This document shows positions 8,185 through 16,702 of a DNA stretch of 64,000 nucleotides, in pieces (the stretch's first letter is position 1; each line of letters begins with the position of its first letter). Source of the stretch: Holophagaceae bacterium (lineage in GTDB: Bacteria > Acidobacteriota > Holophagae > Holophagales > Holophagaceae); NCBI GenBank assembly GCA_016720465.1, contig JADKKO010000004.1:682001-746000 (forward strand). Reading direction: 5' to 3'. The translations under genes were made by a program, and so were the position numbers. The notes under the pieces were generated by a model. It was not told where the DNA came from and searched no databases. It worked only from the letters and a program-made list of their open reading frames with translations.

Positions 8185-10200
8185 TCACCCCACCACGTCC
8201 CGCAGTTTTGCAACCAGTTCCTTGATGGTGTAGGGCTTCTGCAGGAAGGGCCGGTTGCCAGTGGCGTCCGGGCCCTGGGAATCGCCTTCGTAGCCGGAAC
8301 TGAAGATCACCGGCACTTCCGGCGCGATGCGCGCCATCTCCTCGAGCGCGGCTTCTCCGCCCATCACGGGCATGACGAAATCGAGCAGCACCGCGCGGAG
8401 TTCCGGAGCGTGCCGGCGGAAGGCTTCGATGCCCTCCTGCCCGTCGCTGGCCTCCACCACCTCGAAGCCTACCCGTTTCAGGGCCGCGGCGGCCATGGTG
8501 CGGATCGGCTCCTCATCGTCCACCACCAACACCAGGCCCGATCCGCGCCAGCCGTCCGGCAGGGCTGAAGCCTCGTCTGCCACCGCCACCGGCGCGCCGA
8601 GGGCGGGCAAGAGGACGCGGAAGGTGGTGCCCTTCCCCGGCAGGCTGTAGATCCAGATGCCGCCCTTGTGGCCGCGCACGATGCCCTGGATGGCCGCGAG
8701 GCCCAGGCCCCTGCCCGTGGCCTTGGTGGTGAAGAAGGGCTCGAAGATGTGGGCCTTGGTGGATTCATCCATGCCCTTGCCGCTGTCGGCCACATCCAGG
8801 AAGAGGTGGGGGCCTGGCTGGAGTTCCTGCCCGGCGTAGGCGCCCGCGATGTCATCCTCCTCCAGCTGCTGGAAGCCGGTGCTCACGGTGATGATGCCGC
8901 TGCCGTCGGCCATGGATTCCCCGGCGTTGGTGACCAGGTTCAGGATCACCTGCTGCAACTGGGCCCGGTCCGCGTTGATTCCCGGCAGATCCTGGCCCAG
9001 CTCGTAGCGCAGCGTGATGAGTTTCGGGAGGGCGGATTCCACCAGCGTCGCGATGCCCTTCACGGCGGTATTGAGATCCGTGGGCTCCACCACGAACCGG
9101 CCGCGCCCCGAGTAGGCGAGCATCTGGCGGGTGAGGTCCGAGGCCCGGTGGCAGGTGTCCACGACGGTCGTGGCGCAGGCCTGGAGCAGGCTTTTCTGCG
9201 GAGCCTCCTCCACGATGATGCTGGCGTTGCCGAGGATGACGGTGAGCAGATTGTTGAAATCGTGGGCGATGCCCCCCGCCATCAAGCCGAGGCTCTCCAG
9301 TTTCTGGGCCTCCAGGATCTGCCGCTCCATCCGCAGGCGGTCCTCCGCGGCCACCACGCGGTCCGTGATGTCGAAAGCCGTTCCGAGCCCGTAGACCTGG
9401 CCTCCGAGCTTCACCGCCCGGGCGATGAAATCCGTGTAGATCGTCGTCTGCCCGTCCTTGTGGAGCAGCTTCAGGGTGTAGCGGTCTGGCACCGCCTCGC
9501 CGCGGCGCCGGGCCTCGCCGCGCTGCCGCACTAGTTCCTGTTCGTCGGGATGCACCGGCGTCCAGATGGGCTGCCCCAGCAGTTCCTCGGCCCCGTAGCC
9601 CGTGATGGCTTCCATGCCCGGATTGATGTAATGGAACACATCCGTGTAAAGGAACACGCCGCAATTGATGTTGTCGGACAGGGTGCGGAATTTTTCCTCG
9701 CTGTCCTTCAGGGACTGGGCCACGGCACGGGCCTGGCTGATGTCCCGCACGATGGCCTGGATGTAGAGCGGATGCCCGGCGCTGCCCTCGATGGGCGTGC
9801 CGTTGAGCTGGATCCAGATTTCGCTGCCGTCCGGGCGCGGCACCCGAGCCTCCAGGGCGCAGGAGAGCCGCCCGCCGTTCAAGAGGTCCGCGCAATCGGA
9901 TTTGCAGCGCGCCTGGTCCTCTGGATGCAGGCATTCGTAGACGGGTTTTCCCAGCAGCCCGGATTCCGCCTGGCCGAGCAGCCCGCAGAGCTCCGCAGGA
10001 ACCTGCAGCCAGCGGCCCTCGAGATCCACTTGCGCGATGAGGAGCCCTGCGACATCCGCCACCCGCGCCAGGGTGGCCGCGGCCTGGTCACGCTCGAGGC
10101 CGCGCCGCCGGGCGGTCCAGGAGGACCAGAGCGCGGCCGCCGAGGCCAGTCCCACCACGATCCATGGGAGTGAATAAGCGGGCATTCCGAAGGGGGTCAT
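8185..10200 (-). CDS. hybrid sensor histidine kinase (TM-PAS-PAS-HisKA-HATPase-REC)
   Basis: 671 aa, anchored by one N-terminal membrane helix (about 8-26). Two PAS/PAC units follow (about 40-160 and 165-295), then the phospho-acceptor helix GGIAHDFNNLLTVILGN (His near 317). The ATPase domain has NLVTNAGES, DSGKGM and GRGLGLAAIQGIV. A C-terminal receiver (about 555-671) has the acidic pair VVDDEEPIR and phospho-acceptor LLDFVMPVMGG. A HisKA HxFNN box with a fused REC is typical of NtrB-like hybrid kinases. No partner regulator lies next to it, so it must relay to an unlinked protein. The signal is unknown. Confidence 0.92.
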   Translation of the reverse strand: MTPFGMPAYSLPWIVVGLASAAALWSSWTARRRGLERDQAAATLARVADVAGLLIAQVDLEGRWLQVPAELCGLLGQAESGLLGKPVYECLHPEDQARCKSDCADLLNGGRLSCALEARVPRPDGSEIWIQLNGTPIEGSAGHPLYIQAIVRDISQARAVAQSLKDSEEKFRTLSDNINCGVFLYTDVFHYINPGMEAITGYGAEELLGQPIWTPVHPDEQELVRQRGEARRRGEAVPDRYTLKLLHKDGQTTIYTDFIARAVKLGGQVYGLGTAFDITDRVVAAEDRLRMERQILEAQKLESLGLMAGGIAHDFNNLLTVILGNASIIVEEAPQKSLLQACATTVVDTCHRASDLTRQMLAYSGRGRFVVEPTDLNTAVKGIATLVESALPKLITLRYELGQDLPGINADRAQLQQVILNLVTNAGESMADGSGIITVSTGFQQLEEDDIAGAYAGQELQPGPHLFLDVADSGKGMDESTKAHIFEPFFTTKATGRGLGLAAIQGIVRGHKGGIWIYSLPGKGTTFRVLLPALGAPVAVADEASALPDGWRGSGLVLVVDDEEPIRTMAAAALKRVGFEVVEASDGQEGIEAFRRHAPELRAVLLDFVMPVMGGEAALEEMARIAPEVPVIFSSGYEGDSQGPDATGNRPFLQKPYTIKELVAKLRDVVG

Positions 10201-10333
10201 AGGCAGGATCTAGATTGCCCAGTGTAGACCTTGGGGGCCCCCGCGAAATAACCAATGCGCTTCCGGCCTTTTATTCCGGTCCGTTGGGTGCCGGCCCACC
10301 CATGCAACGGCCGAGCGGGCATCATGGAAAACG

Positions 10334-11677
10334 ATGTCTGCCTTCCCGGTATTCCGGCTGCCCCATGCCGAGGTCCTCGATCAATCCGAGAGCCTGGAGC
10401 CCTACCGCTCCGATGAATCCCACGTGGCGGGGGCGCTGCCCTTGGCTGTGGTGAAACCGAGGAGCCGGGAGGATCTCCGCGAACTCGTCCGCCTCGCCAA
10501 GGCAGAAAGCTTCGCCCTGGTCCCCCGGGGCGCAGGCACCGGCAAGGCTGGGGGCTGCGTGCCCGCGGGCCGCGCGGTGGTGGTGGACATGGGTTTATGG
10601 CCAGGGAAGATCCAGGTCTCGAACCAGAATCTGACCCTCTCCGCCCCGGCGAGCGCGTGGCTGCGGGACGTGAAATCGGCGGCGGAGGAAGCGAATCTCT
10701 TCTATCCGCCGGATCCCAATTCATGGCCCCTCTGCGCCTTCGGCGGGAGCCTGGCCACCAACGCCGGCGGGCCCAATGCCTGCAAGTACGGCATGACCCG
10801 GAACTGGGTCCTCGCGGTGGATGCCCTCATGGCCGACGGCGAAATCCACAGTTTCGGCATCGGCAGCGTGAAGGCCAATGCGGGGCCGAACCTCGCCCAG
10901 CTGCTCGTCGGCAGCGAAGGCATCTTTGGAATGATCACGGGCGCCACGGTGCGGCTCATTCCAAGGCCCGCGGAATTCCTGACGCTGCTGCTGCCGGTAA
11001 CGGATTTCCACGATTTATTGGAACTGCCGGGAAGCCTTTGTGCGGCAGGATTCCTGCCGTCGGCCTTCGAGTTTTTCGACCCGGCGGTGCTGGATGAACT
11101 GCGGGAGGGCGGACCCGAAGAAGCGCGCCGCCTGCCTGGCCAGGCCCTTGCGATCCTGGAATTCGATGACCGGGGCTGCACATCGGAAGCCTTCATCTCC
11201 TCGCTCACCGATGCGCTGGGGCCGGCCTCGGAGCACCTGCAGCTTGCTTCTGATGCGCGGCAGCGGGAGCAGATCTGGAACATCCGGCGGCTGACCTCGG
11301 CCTTCCTGAAGGAACGCCATCCGAAAAAAATCAGCGAGGATATCGTGGTGCCCCGCAACCGTATCCCTGCGTTTTTCGATGGCCTCGAAAAACTGGGAAT
11401 CCCCGCCGTGACCTACGGCCACCTGGGCGATGGGAATCTCCACGTGAACCTGCTGGCGGCGGGTGAAACAGAACCGGCGGAACTGGAACGGCAGTTGATG
11501 GAACTCTTCAAACTCGCTGTCGGGTTGGGCGGCGCGCTGAGCGGCGAACACGGCATCGGCCTGGCGAAGCGGGACGCTTTCCTGGCCCTGGGCGACCCGG
11601 TCCAGATCGAGCTGCTGCGCGGCCTGAAGCGCGCCTGGGACCCGGAGGGGATTTTCAATCCGGGGAAGGTGGTCTAG
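10334..11677 (+). CDS. FAD-linked oxidase, GlcD-like (glycolate/D-lactate dehydrogenase type)
   Basis: 447 aa. An N-terminal PCMH-type FAD-binding domain (about 35-215) contains VPRGAGTGKAGGCVP and the flavin-loop pattern GGSLATNAGGPNACKYGMTRNWV. The C-terminal FAD-oxidase domain ends with the signature YGHLGDGNLHVN and SGEHGIGLAKRDAF. Members oxidise 2-hydroxy acids (glycolate, D-lactate, 2-hydroxyglutarate). No GlcE or GlcF subunits are adjacent, so the substrate and electron acceptor cannot be set. The HdrD-like Fe-S protein at 55493 is distant. The ATG at 10334 begins where homology begins. Confidence 0.88.
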   Translation: MSAFPVFRLPHAEVLDQSESLEPYRSDESHVAGALPLAVVKPRSREDLRELVRLAKAESFALVPRGAGTGKAGGCVPAGRAVVVDMGLWPGKIQVSNQNLTLSAPASAWLRDVKSAAEEANLFYPPDPNSWPLCAFGGSLATNAGGPNACKYGMTRNWVLAVDALMADGEIHSFGIGSVKANAGPNLAQLLVGSEGIFGMITGATVRLIPRPAEFLTLLLPVTDFHDLLELPGSLCAAGFLPSAFEFFDPAVLDELREGGPEEARRLPGQALAILEFDDRGCTSEAFISSLTDALGPASEHLQLASDARQREQIWNIRRLTSAFLKERHPKKISEDIVVPRNRIPAFFDGLEKLGIPAVTYGHLGDGNLHVNLLAAGETEPAELERQLMELFKLAVGLGGALSGEHGIGLAKRDAFLALGDPVQIELLRGLKRAWDPEGIFNPGKVV

Positions 11678-11689
11678 CTGAAGTTGAGG

Positions 11690-11729
11690 AGTCGAAAAGT
11701 CGAAAAGTTGAAAAGTCGGGAAGTTGAGG
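11690..11729. repeat. 8-bp short tandem repeat upstream of iadA
   Basis: Five consecutive octamers of the form AGTYGRRR occur: AGTCGAAA, AGTCGAAA, AGTTGAAA, AGTCGGGA, AGTTGAGG. They sit 13 bp after the glcD-like stop and 36 bp before the iadA start. Unlike the elements at 28991, 40207 and 57560, I find no inverted partner. Confidence 0.75.
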
Positions 11730-11764
11730 GCTGGGCAGCGGGGGCGTCTACACTGGAAGCTGTG

Positions 11765-12961
11765 ATGACCGCACCTTCCGAAGCCCCGGCACAAACACTC
11801 ACGCTGCTCCGCAACGCAGATACCTACGCGCCGGAGGCCTTGGGTCTGAAGGATGTCCTGATCGGCGCTGGGAAAGTGCTTTGGATCGGAAGGAGCGCAT
11901 CCGATCTTGGCGCCTTCCAGGCTGATGAGGTTGATCTTGCAGGGCGTCGCCTGATCCCGGGATTGATCGATTGCCACGCCCACGTGACTGGCGGCGGCGG
12001 CGAGGCCGGTGCCCACACGCGGGTGCCCGCCGTGCCCCTCTCCCGCTTCACGCTGGGCGGCGTCACCACGGTGGTGGGTGTGCTGGGAACGGATTGCGCC
12101 ACGCGCACCATGCGCGATCTGGTGGCCACCGTGAATGGCTTGCGCAACGAAGGCATGGGCGCTTACGCGTGGACCGGCGGCTATCCTGTGCCGCCGCTGA
12201 CCCTCACCGGCAGCGTGCGCGACGACATCGCCTTCGTGGATTGCATCCTGGGCGTCGGGGAACTGGCCATCTCCGACCACCGCTCCAGCCAGCCCACCCT
12301 CGACGAATTCCTGCGCATCGCTTCGGACGCCCACCTGGGCGGCCTTTTCACCGGCAAAGCCGGCCTTGTCCATCTCCATCTCGGAAACGGGCCGCGGGGC
12401 CTGTCGCTGATCCGCGAGGCCCTCGCGGTGAGCGAGCTGCCGCCCCGCGTCTTCCATCCCACCCACGTGAACCGCCGCAAAGCCCTCTTCGACGAGGCGC
12501 TGGACTTGGCGCGATCCGGCTGCAGCATCGACCTCACGGCCTTCCCCGTGGAGGAAGGCGAAGACGCCTGGACCGCCGCCCAGGGGCTGCGGCGGTACCT
12601 CGACAGCGGCGCGCCCCGGGAACGGGTGAGCATCAGTTCAGACGGCGGCGGCTGCCTGCCCCGCTTCGATGGCGAGGGCCGCATCACGCGCATGGGCGTG
12701 GGCTCTCCCGGCTCCCTGATGGAGACGCTGCTGGAGCTGCTGGCTTCCGGCGAGGCCCTGGAGCGCGTGCTGCCCGCGTTCACATCCAATCCCGCGGGCC
12801 TGCTGCGGCTGCCCTCCAAGGGGCGGATCCGGGTGGGCGGCGACGCGGATCTCGTGGTCCTTGGACCCTCGGGCGCCGCGGATGTGATGATGAAGGGCGC
12901 CTGGTTCGTGCGTTCGGGCGCGGCGCTGCGGCGCGGCATGTTCGAGGAGCCGGTTCCATGA
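11765..12961 (+). CDS. iadA: beta-aspartyl (isoaspartyl) dipeptidase
   Basis: A cytoplasmic amidohydrolase that splits beta-aspartyl dipeptides. In this context the substrate would be beta-Asp-Arg released by cyanophycinase, giving aspartate and arginine. About 398 aa from the ATG at 11765. The frame is open upstream, but those codons lie in a tandem repeat. Metal-binding motifs: IDCHAHVTGGGGE (about 60-72), a mid-protein FTGKAGLVHLHLG (the Lys is likely the carbamylated bridge or near it), FHPTHVNR, and SSDGGGCLPRFD with the catalytic Asp. GYPVPPLTLTGSVRDDI also fits IadA. Its stop overlaps the cphB start as ATGA. Confidence 0.93.
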   Translation: MTAPSEAPAQTLTLLRNADTYAPEALGLKDVLIGAGKVLWIGRSASDLGAFQADEVDLAGRRLIPGLIDCHAHVTGGGGEAGAHTRVPAVPLSRFTLGGVTTVVGVLGTDCATRTMRDLVATVNGLRNEGMGAYAWTGGYPVPPLTLTGSVRDDIAFVDCILGVGELAISDHRSSQPTLDEFLRIASDAHLGGLFTGKAGLVHLHLGNGPRGLSLIREALAVSELPPRVFHPTHVNRRKALFDEALDLARSGCSIDLTAFPVEEGEDAWTAAQGLRRYLDSGAPRERVSISSDGGGCLPRFDGEGRITRMGVGSPGSLMETLLELLASGEALERVLPAFTSNPAGLLRLPSKGRIRVGGDADLVVLGPSGAADVMMKGAWFVRSGAALRRGMFEEPVP

Positions 12962-13812
12962 GTCCAAGCAAGGTGCCCGAGGGCGAGCAGCGCGGCTTCA
13001 TCATCCCCATCGGCGGCGCCGAGGAGAAGGAGCACGACCCGCGCATCCTGAAGCGCTTCGTGGCCCTGTGCGGGGGCGGGGAGGCCGACATCGTGGTCAT
13101 CCCCACCGCCAGCCGCCTCAAGGACACCGGCGCCCGCTACGAGGGCATCTTCAAGCATCTGGGCGCGGGCCGGGTCACGGCCCTGGATTTCGACACCCGG
13201 CGGGACTGTTTTGAACGGGGCCGCCTGGCGCGCATCGAGCAGGCCAGCGGCATCTTCTTCACCGGCGGCAACCAGCTGCGGCTCACCACGATCCTCGGCG
13301 GCACGCCCTTGGCCAAGCTGCTGCGCAGCCTCAACGCCCGGGGCGTGCACACCGCTGGGACTTCTGCGGGGGCGAGCTTCCTCAGCGAGCACATGATCGC
13401 CTTCGGCGAGGAGGGCGCCGTGCCCACCCTTGGCTGCGTGAGCCTGGCGCCAGGCCTGGGGCTCACGAACCGCTTCATCATCGACCAGCATTTCCGCCAG
13501 CGGGACCGGCTGGGGCGCCTCCTCTCGGCGCTCGCCTTCAACCCTTTCTCCGTGGGCCTGGGCCTGGACGAAGACACCGCCGCCTTCATCGGTCCTGACA
13601 ATCTGCTGGAGGTCGAAGGCAAGGGCGGCATCACGGTGGTGGACGCCGCGAACATCGAATATTCGGGCATCGACGACACGGATCCAGGCCAGCCCATCTG
13701 CATGCTCGGCCTGACGGTCCACGTGCTGGTGTCCGGAGCCTCGTTCAACCTCAGCACCCGGGAGGCCTTTCCAGGCCCCGACGCGCGTTCCTGGACCAAA
13801 GCCAGCAACTGA
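12958..13812 (+). CDS. cphB: cyanophycinase
   Basis: A serine exopeptidase that degrades cyanophycin (multi-L-arginyl-poly-L-aspartate) to beta-Asp-Arg dipeptides. About 284 aa with no signal peptide, so the intracellular CphB type. GGAEEKEHDPRIL near the start, FFTGGNQLRL, and the nucleophile elbow HTAGTSAGASFLSE with the catalytic Ser at about residue 140 are all present. FIIDQHFRQRDRLGRLLSA and GLDEDTAAFI fit the family. Start by ATGA overlap with iadA. An 88-bp gap leads to cphA, so polymer breakdown and synthesis genes are transcribed in the same direction. Confidence 0.95.
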   Translation: MSPSKVPEGEQRGFIIPIGGAEEKEHDPRILKRFVALCGGGEADIVVIPTASRLKDTGARYEGIFKHLGAGRVTALDFDTRRDCFERGRLARIEQASGIFFTGGNQLRLTTILGGTPLAKLLRSLNARGVHTAGTSAGASFLSEHMIAFGEEGAVPTLGCVSLAPGLGLTNRFIIDQHFRQRDRLGRLLSALAFNPFSVGLGLDEDTAAFIGPDNLLEVEGKGGITVVDAANIEYSGIDDTDPGQPICMLGLTVHVLVSGASFNLSTREAFPGPDARSWTKASN

Positions 13813-13900
13813 ATTCCGGAAACTACAACGGGCGCCCTTCGCGGGAGCGGGGTAAGATTCTGGCCACATCTCCTCTAGCGAGCCGGATAAGGAAAGTCCC

Positions 13901-16702
13901 ATGCGCATCCTCGACCGATCCATCTACGTCGGCCCTTCGCTCTATGCCCATTTTCCGGTCATCCGCCTGGAACTGGACCTCGAGGCGCTGGAACTGTGGC
14001 CCACGGCGCGCTTGGGCAGCGGTTTCATCGACGCGCTGATCGAGGCCTTGCCGGGCCTCCAGGAGCATGGCTGCAGCTACGGCGAGCCCGGCGGTTTCGT
14101 GCGGCGCATGCGGGAGGACGAAGGCACCTGGATGGGGCATGTGCTGGAGCACGTCGCCATCGAGCTGCAGAACGTGGCGGGCGAACAGGTGACCTTCGGC
14201 AAGACCCGCGGCGCGGGCCGCGAGGGCGTCTACACGGTGGTCTACGAGTACGCCCAGAAGGAAGAGGGGGTCGAGGCCGGCGAGCTGGCCATGCGCCTCC
14301 TCTGCTCCCTCCTGCCCGAAGATATCCGGCCAGAGCGGAGCGTGCCCGAGGGCTGGGTCTGGGGCACGGCCCGGGACGAATACATCCGCTATGCCCAGCG
14401 CCGCGCCCTGGGGCCGTCCACCATGTCCCTGGTGCGCGCCGCGGAGGAGCGGGGCATTCCCTGGATGCGCCTGAACGACCAGTCCCTCGTCCAGCTCGGC
14501 CACGGCAAGTACCAGCAGCGCATCCAGGCCACGGTGACGGGGCGGACTTCGCACATCGCCGTGGAGCTGGCCGGCGACAAGGAGGAGACCAACAAGATCC
14601 TCGGCAGCCTCGGCCTGCCGGTGCCCCGCCAGGAGCTGGCCCAGACCGAGGAAGCGGCGGTCCGCGCGGCGCGGCGCATCGGTTTTCCAATCGTGACCAA
14701 ACCTTACAACGGCAACCACGGCCGGGGCATCTCCATCCGCCTGACCACCGATGACGAAGTGCGGGCGGGCTTCGCCGCCGCGAAGGAACACAGCCGCTCG
14801 GTGATCGTGGAGACCTATGTGGAGGGCGACGACCACCGCTTGTTGGTGGTGAACGGCGAACTGGTGGCCGCCACGCGCCGCACACCGGGCCACGTGGTGG
14901 GGGACGGCGTCCGCACCGTCAAGGAACTGGTGGAGATCGTGAACGAGGATCCCCGGCGCGGCGTGGGCCACGAGAAGGTGCTGACGCGGCTGGTGCTGGA
15001 TGCCCAGGCGGCGATGATGCTCGCCCGCCAGGGTTTCACGGAAGCCTCGGTGCCACCGGAAGGCCAGATCGTGCCCTTGCGGTCCACGGCGAACCTCAGC
15101 ACGGGCGGCACCGCCACGGATGTCACCGATGTCATCCACCCGGACAACCGGGACATGGCCACCCGCGCCATCCGCGCCATCGGCCTGGACGTGGGCGGCG
15201 TGGACTTCCTCAGCCCCGACATCACCGAGAGCTACAAGACCGTGGGCGGAGCCATCTGCGAAGTCAACGCCGCGCCGGGCTTCCGCATGCACGTATCCCC
15301 CAGCGAAGGCACGCCCCGGGATGCGGCGGGCCCCGTCCTCGACATGCTCTTCCCGCTGGGCTCGCCTTCCCGGGTTCCCGTGGCGGCCCTCACGGGCACC
15401 AACGGCAAGACCACCACCGCCCGCATGCTGGCGCACATCACCAAGATGGCGGGCTACACGCCGGGGCTGACGACCACCGACGGGGTCTACATCGACGGCC
15501 AGCGCACGGTGGAAGGCGACATGACGGGTCCCGTGGCCACGCGCATGGCGCTCGCGGACCCGAACATAGACCTGGCCGTACTGGAGATCGCCCGGGGCGG
15601 GCTGCTGCGGGCGGGCATGGGCGTGCCCTTCGTGAACGTGGGGGCGGTCCTCAACGTGCAGGCGGACCACCTCGGGATGAAGGGCATCGACACGCTGGAA
15701 CAGCTGGCGGAGGTGAAGCGCATCGTCGTCGAAGTCGCCAGGGACTGCGCGGTGCTCAACGCCGATGATCCCCAGGTGGTGAAGATGTCGGCCTACACGG
15801 ACGCGAAGACCCTCTGCTACGTGACCATGAATCCCCAGCACACGCTGGTGCGGGAGCACATCCGCGCCGGGGGCCGCGCCTGCGCCCTGGAAGCCGGCGT
15901 CAACGGCCAGATGATCACCCTCTACGACAAGGGCAGCCATATTCCCCTGCTCTGGACGCATCTGGTGCCCGCGACCATGGAAGGCCGCGCCCTGCACAAT
16001 GTGCAGAACGCCATGTTCGCCGCGGCCATGGCCTTTTCGCTCGGCCTCAAGCTGGACGCGATCCGAATGGGGCTGCGCACCTTCGACACGACGTTTTTCC
16101 AGGCGCCCGGCCGCATGAATGTGTTCGACGAGCATCCCTTCAAGGTGATCTTCGACTACGGCCACAATGCGCACGCGGTGGGCGCCATGGCGGACCTGGC
16201 CTGCGCCCTGGACGCCGCGGGGAAGCGCATCATCGTCCTGGCCGGCCCCGGCGACCGGCGGGACGAGGACCTTGTCGCCATCGCCGACACGGTGGCGGGC
16301 CGCTTCGACCACTATGTCTGCCGCCGGGACGACGGCCTGCGGGGCCGCGATGGGGACGAGGTGCCCCGCATCCTGGCCAAGGCGCTCCAGGCGAAGGGCG
16401 TTCCGTCCGAGGCCATCAGCATCATCCCCGATGAACAGGAGGCCATCGACGCCTCCCTGCGCATGGCTCAGCCCGGCGATCTGCTGCTGATCTTCGCGGA
16501 CGCCCTGACCCGCTCCTGGAAGCAGATCATCAAGTTCCGCGCAGAAGGTGCCTCGCCATCAAAAACCGCGGCGGGCCCGCCCAGGCCATCTGATCACGTG
16601 GCCCAGCCGCCAGCGCCTCCGCGGGAAGACGCAGCCCACGACATGGAGGGCCTCATTAGGGACGAACGCGGCGTGCGCTTCGCCCGGGAGAGTGAAGACT
16701 GA
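13901..16702 (+). CDS. cphA: cyanophycin synthetase
   Basis: Polymerises Asp and Arg into cyanophycin using ATP, in the cytoplasm. 933 aa against about 870-900 for typical CphA1. An N-terminal domain (1-160, GTWMGHVLEHVAIELQ) is followed by the ATP-grasp domain (about 215-475, NHGRGISIRLTTDDEV, EVNAAPGFRMH) that adds Asp. The Mur-ligase domain (about 490-870; P-loop GTNGKTTTAR, ETARGG-like EIARGGLLRAG, FDYGHNAHAV) adds Arg. The last 60 residues form an unusual Pro-rich tail (SKTAAGPPRPSDHVAQPPAPP). RBS AAGGAAAG precedes the ATG. The stop overlaps the open frame of the next gene. Confidence 0.96.
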   Translation: MRILDRSIYVGPSLYAHFPVIRLELDLEALELWPTARLGSGFIDALIEALPGLQEHGCSYGEPGGFVRRMREDEGTWMGHVLEHVAIELQNVAGEQVTFGKTRGAGREGVYTVVYEYAQKEEGVEAGELAMRLLCSLLPEDIRPERSVPEGWVWGTARDEYIRYAQRRALGPSTMSLVRAAEERGIPWMRLNDQSLVQLGHGKYQQRIQATVTGRTSHIAVELAGDKEETNKILGSLGLPVPRQELAQTEEAAVRAARRIGFPIVTKPYNGNHGRGISIRLTTDDEVRAGFAAAKEHSRSVIVETYVEGDDHRLLVVNGELVAATRRTPGHVVGDGVRTVKELVEIVNEDPRRGVGHEKVLTRLVLDAQAAMMLARQGFTEASVPPEGQIVPLRSTANLSTGGTATDVTDVIHPDNRDMATRAIRAIGLDVGGVDFLSPDITESYKTVGGAICEVNAAPGFRMHVSPSEGTPRDAAGPVLDMLFPLGSPSRVPVAALTGTNGKTTTARMLAHITKMAGYTPGLTTTDGVYIDGQRTVEGDMTGPVATRMALADPNIDLAVLEIARGGLLRAGMGVPFVNVGAVLNVQADHLGMKGIDTLEQLAEVKRIVVEVARDCAVLNADDPQVVKMSAYTDAKTLCYVTMNPQHTLVREHIRAGGRACALEAGVNGQMITLYDKGSHIPLLWTHLVPATMEGRALHNVQNAMFAAAMAFSLGLKLDAIRMGLRTFDTTFFQAPGRMNVFDEHPFKVIFDYGHNAHAVGAMADLACALDAAGKRIIVLAGPGDRRDEDLVAIADTVAGRFDHYVCRRDDGLRGRDGDEVPRILAKALQAKGVPSEAISIIPDEQEAIDASLRMAQPGDLLLIFADALTRSWKQIIKFRAEGASPSKTAAGPPRPSDHVAQPPAPPREDAAHDMEGLIRDERGVRFARESED

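Noticed and set aside
13823..16312. 829-codon open frame on the minus strand opposite cphA
   Set aside because: Antisense shadow of GC-rich coding DNA; its protein is low-complexity His/Gly/Ala/Arg-rich and cphA on the other strand is unmistakable.
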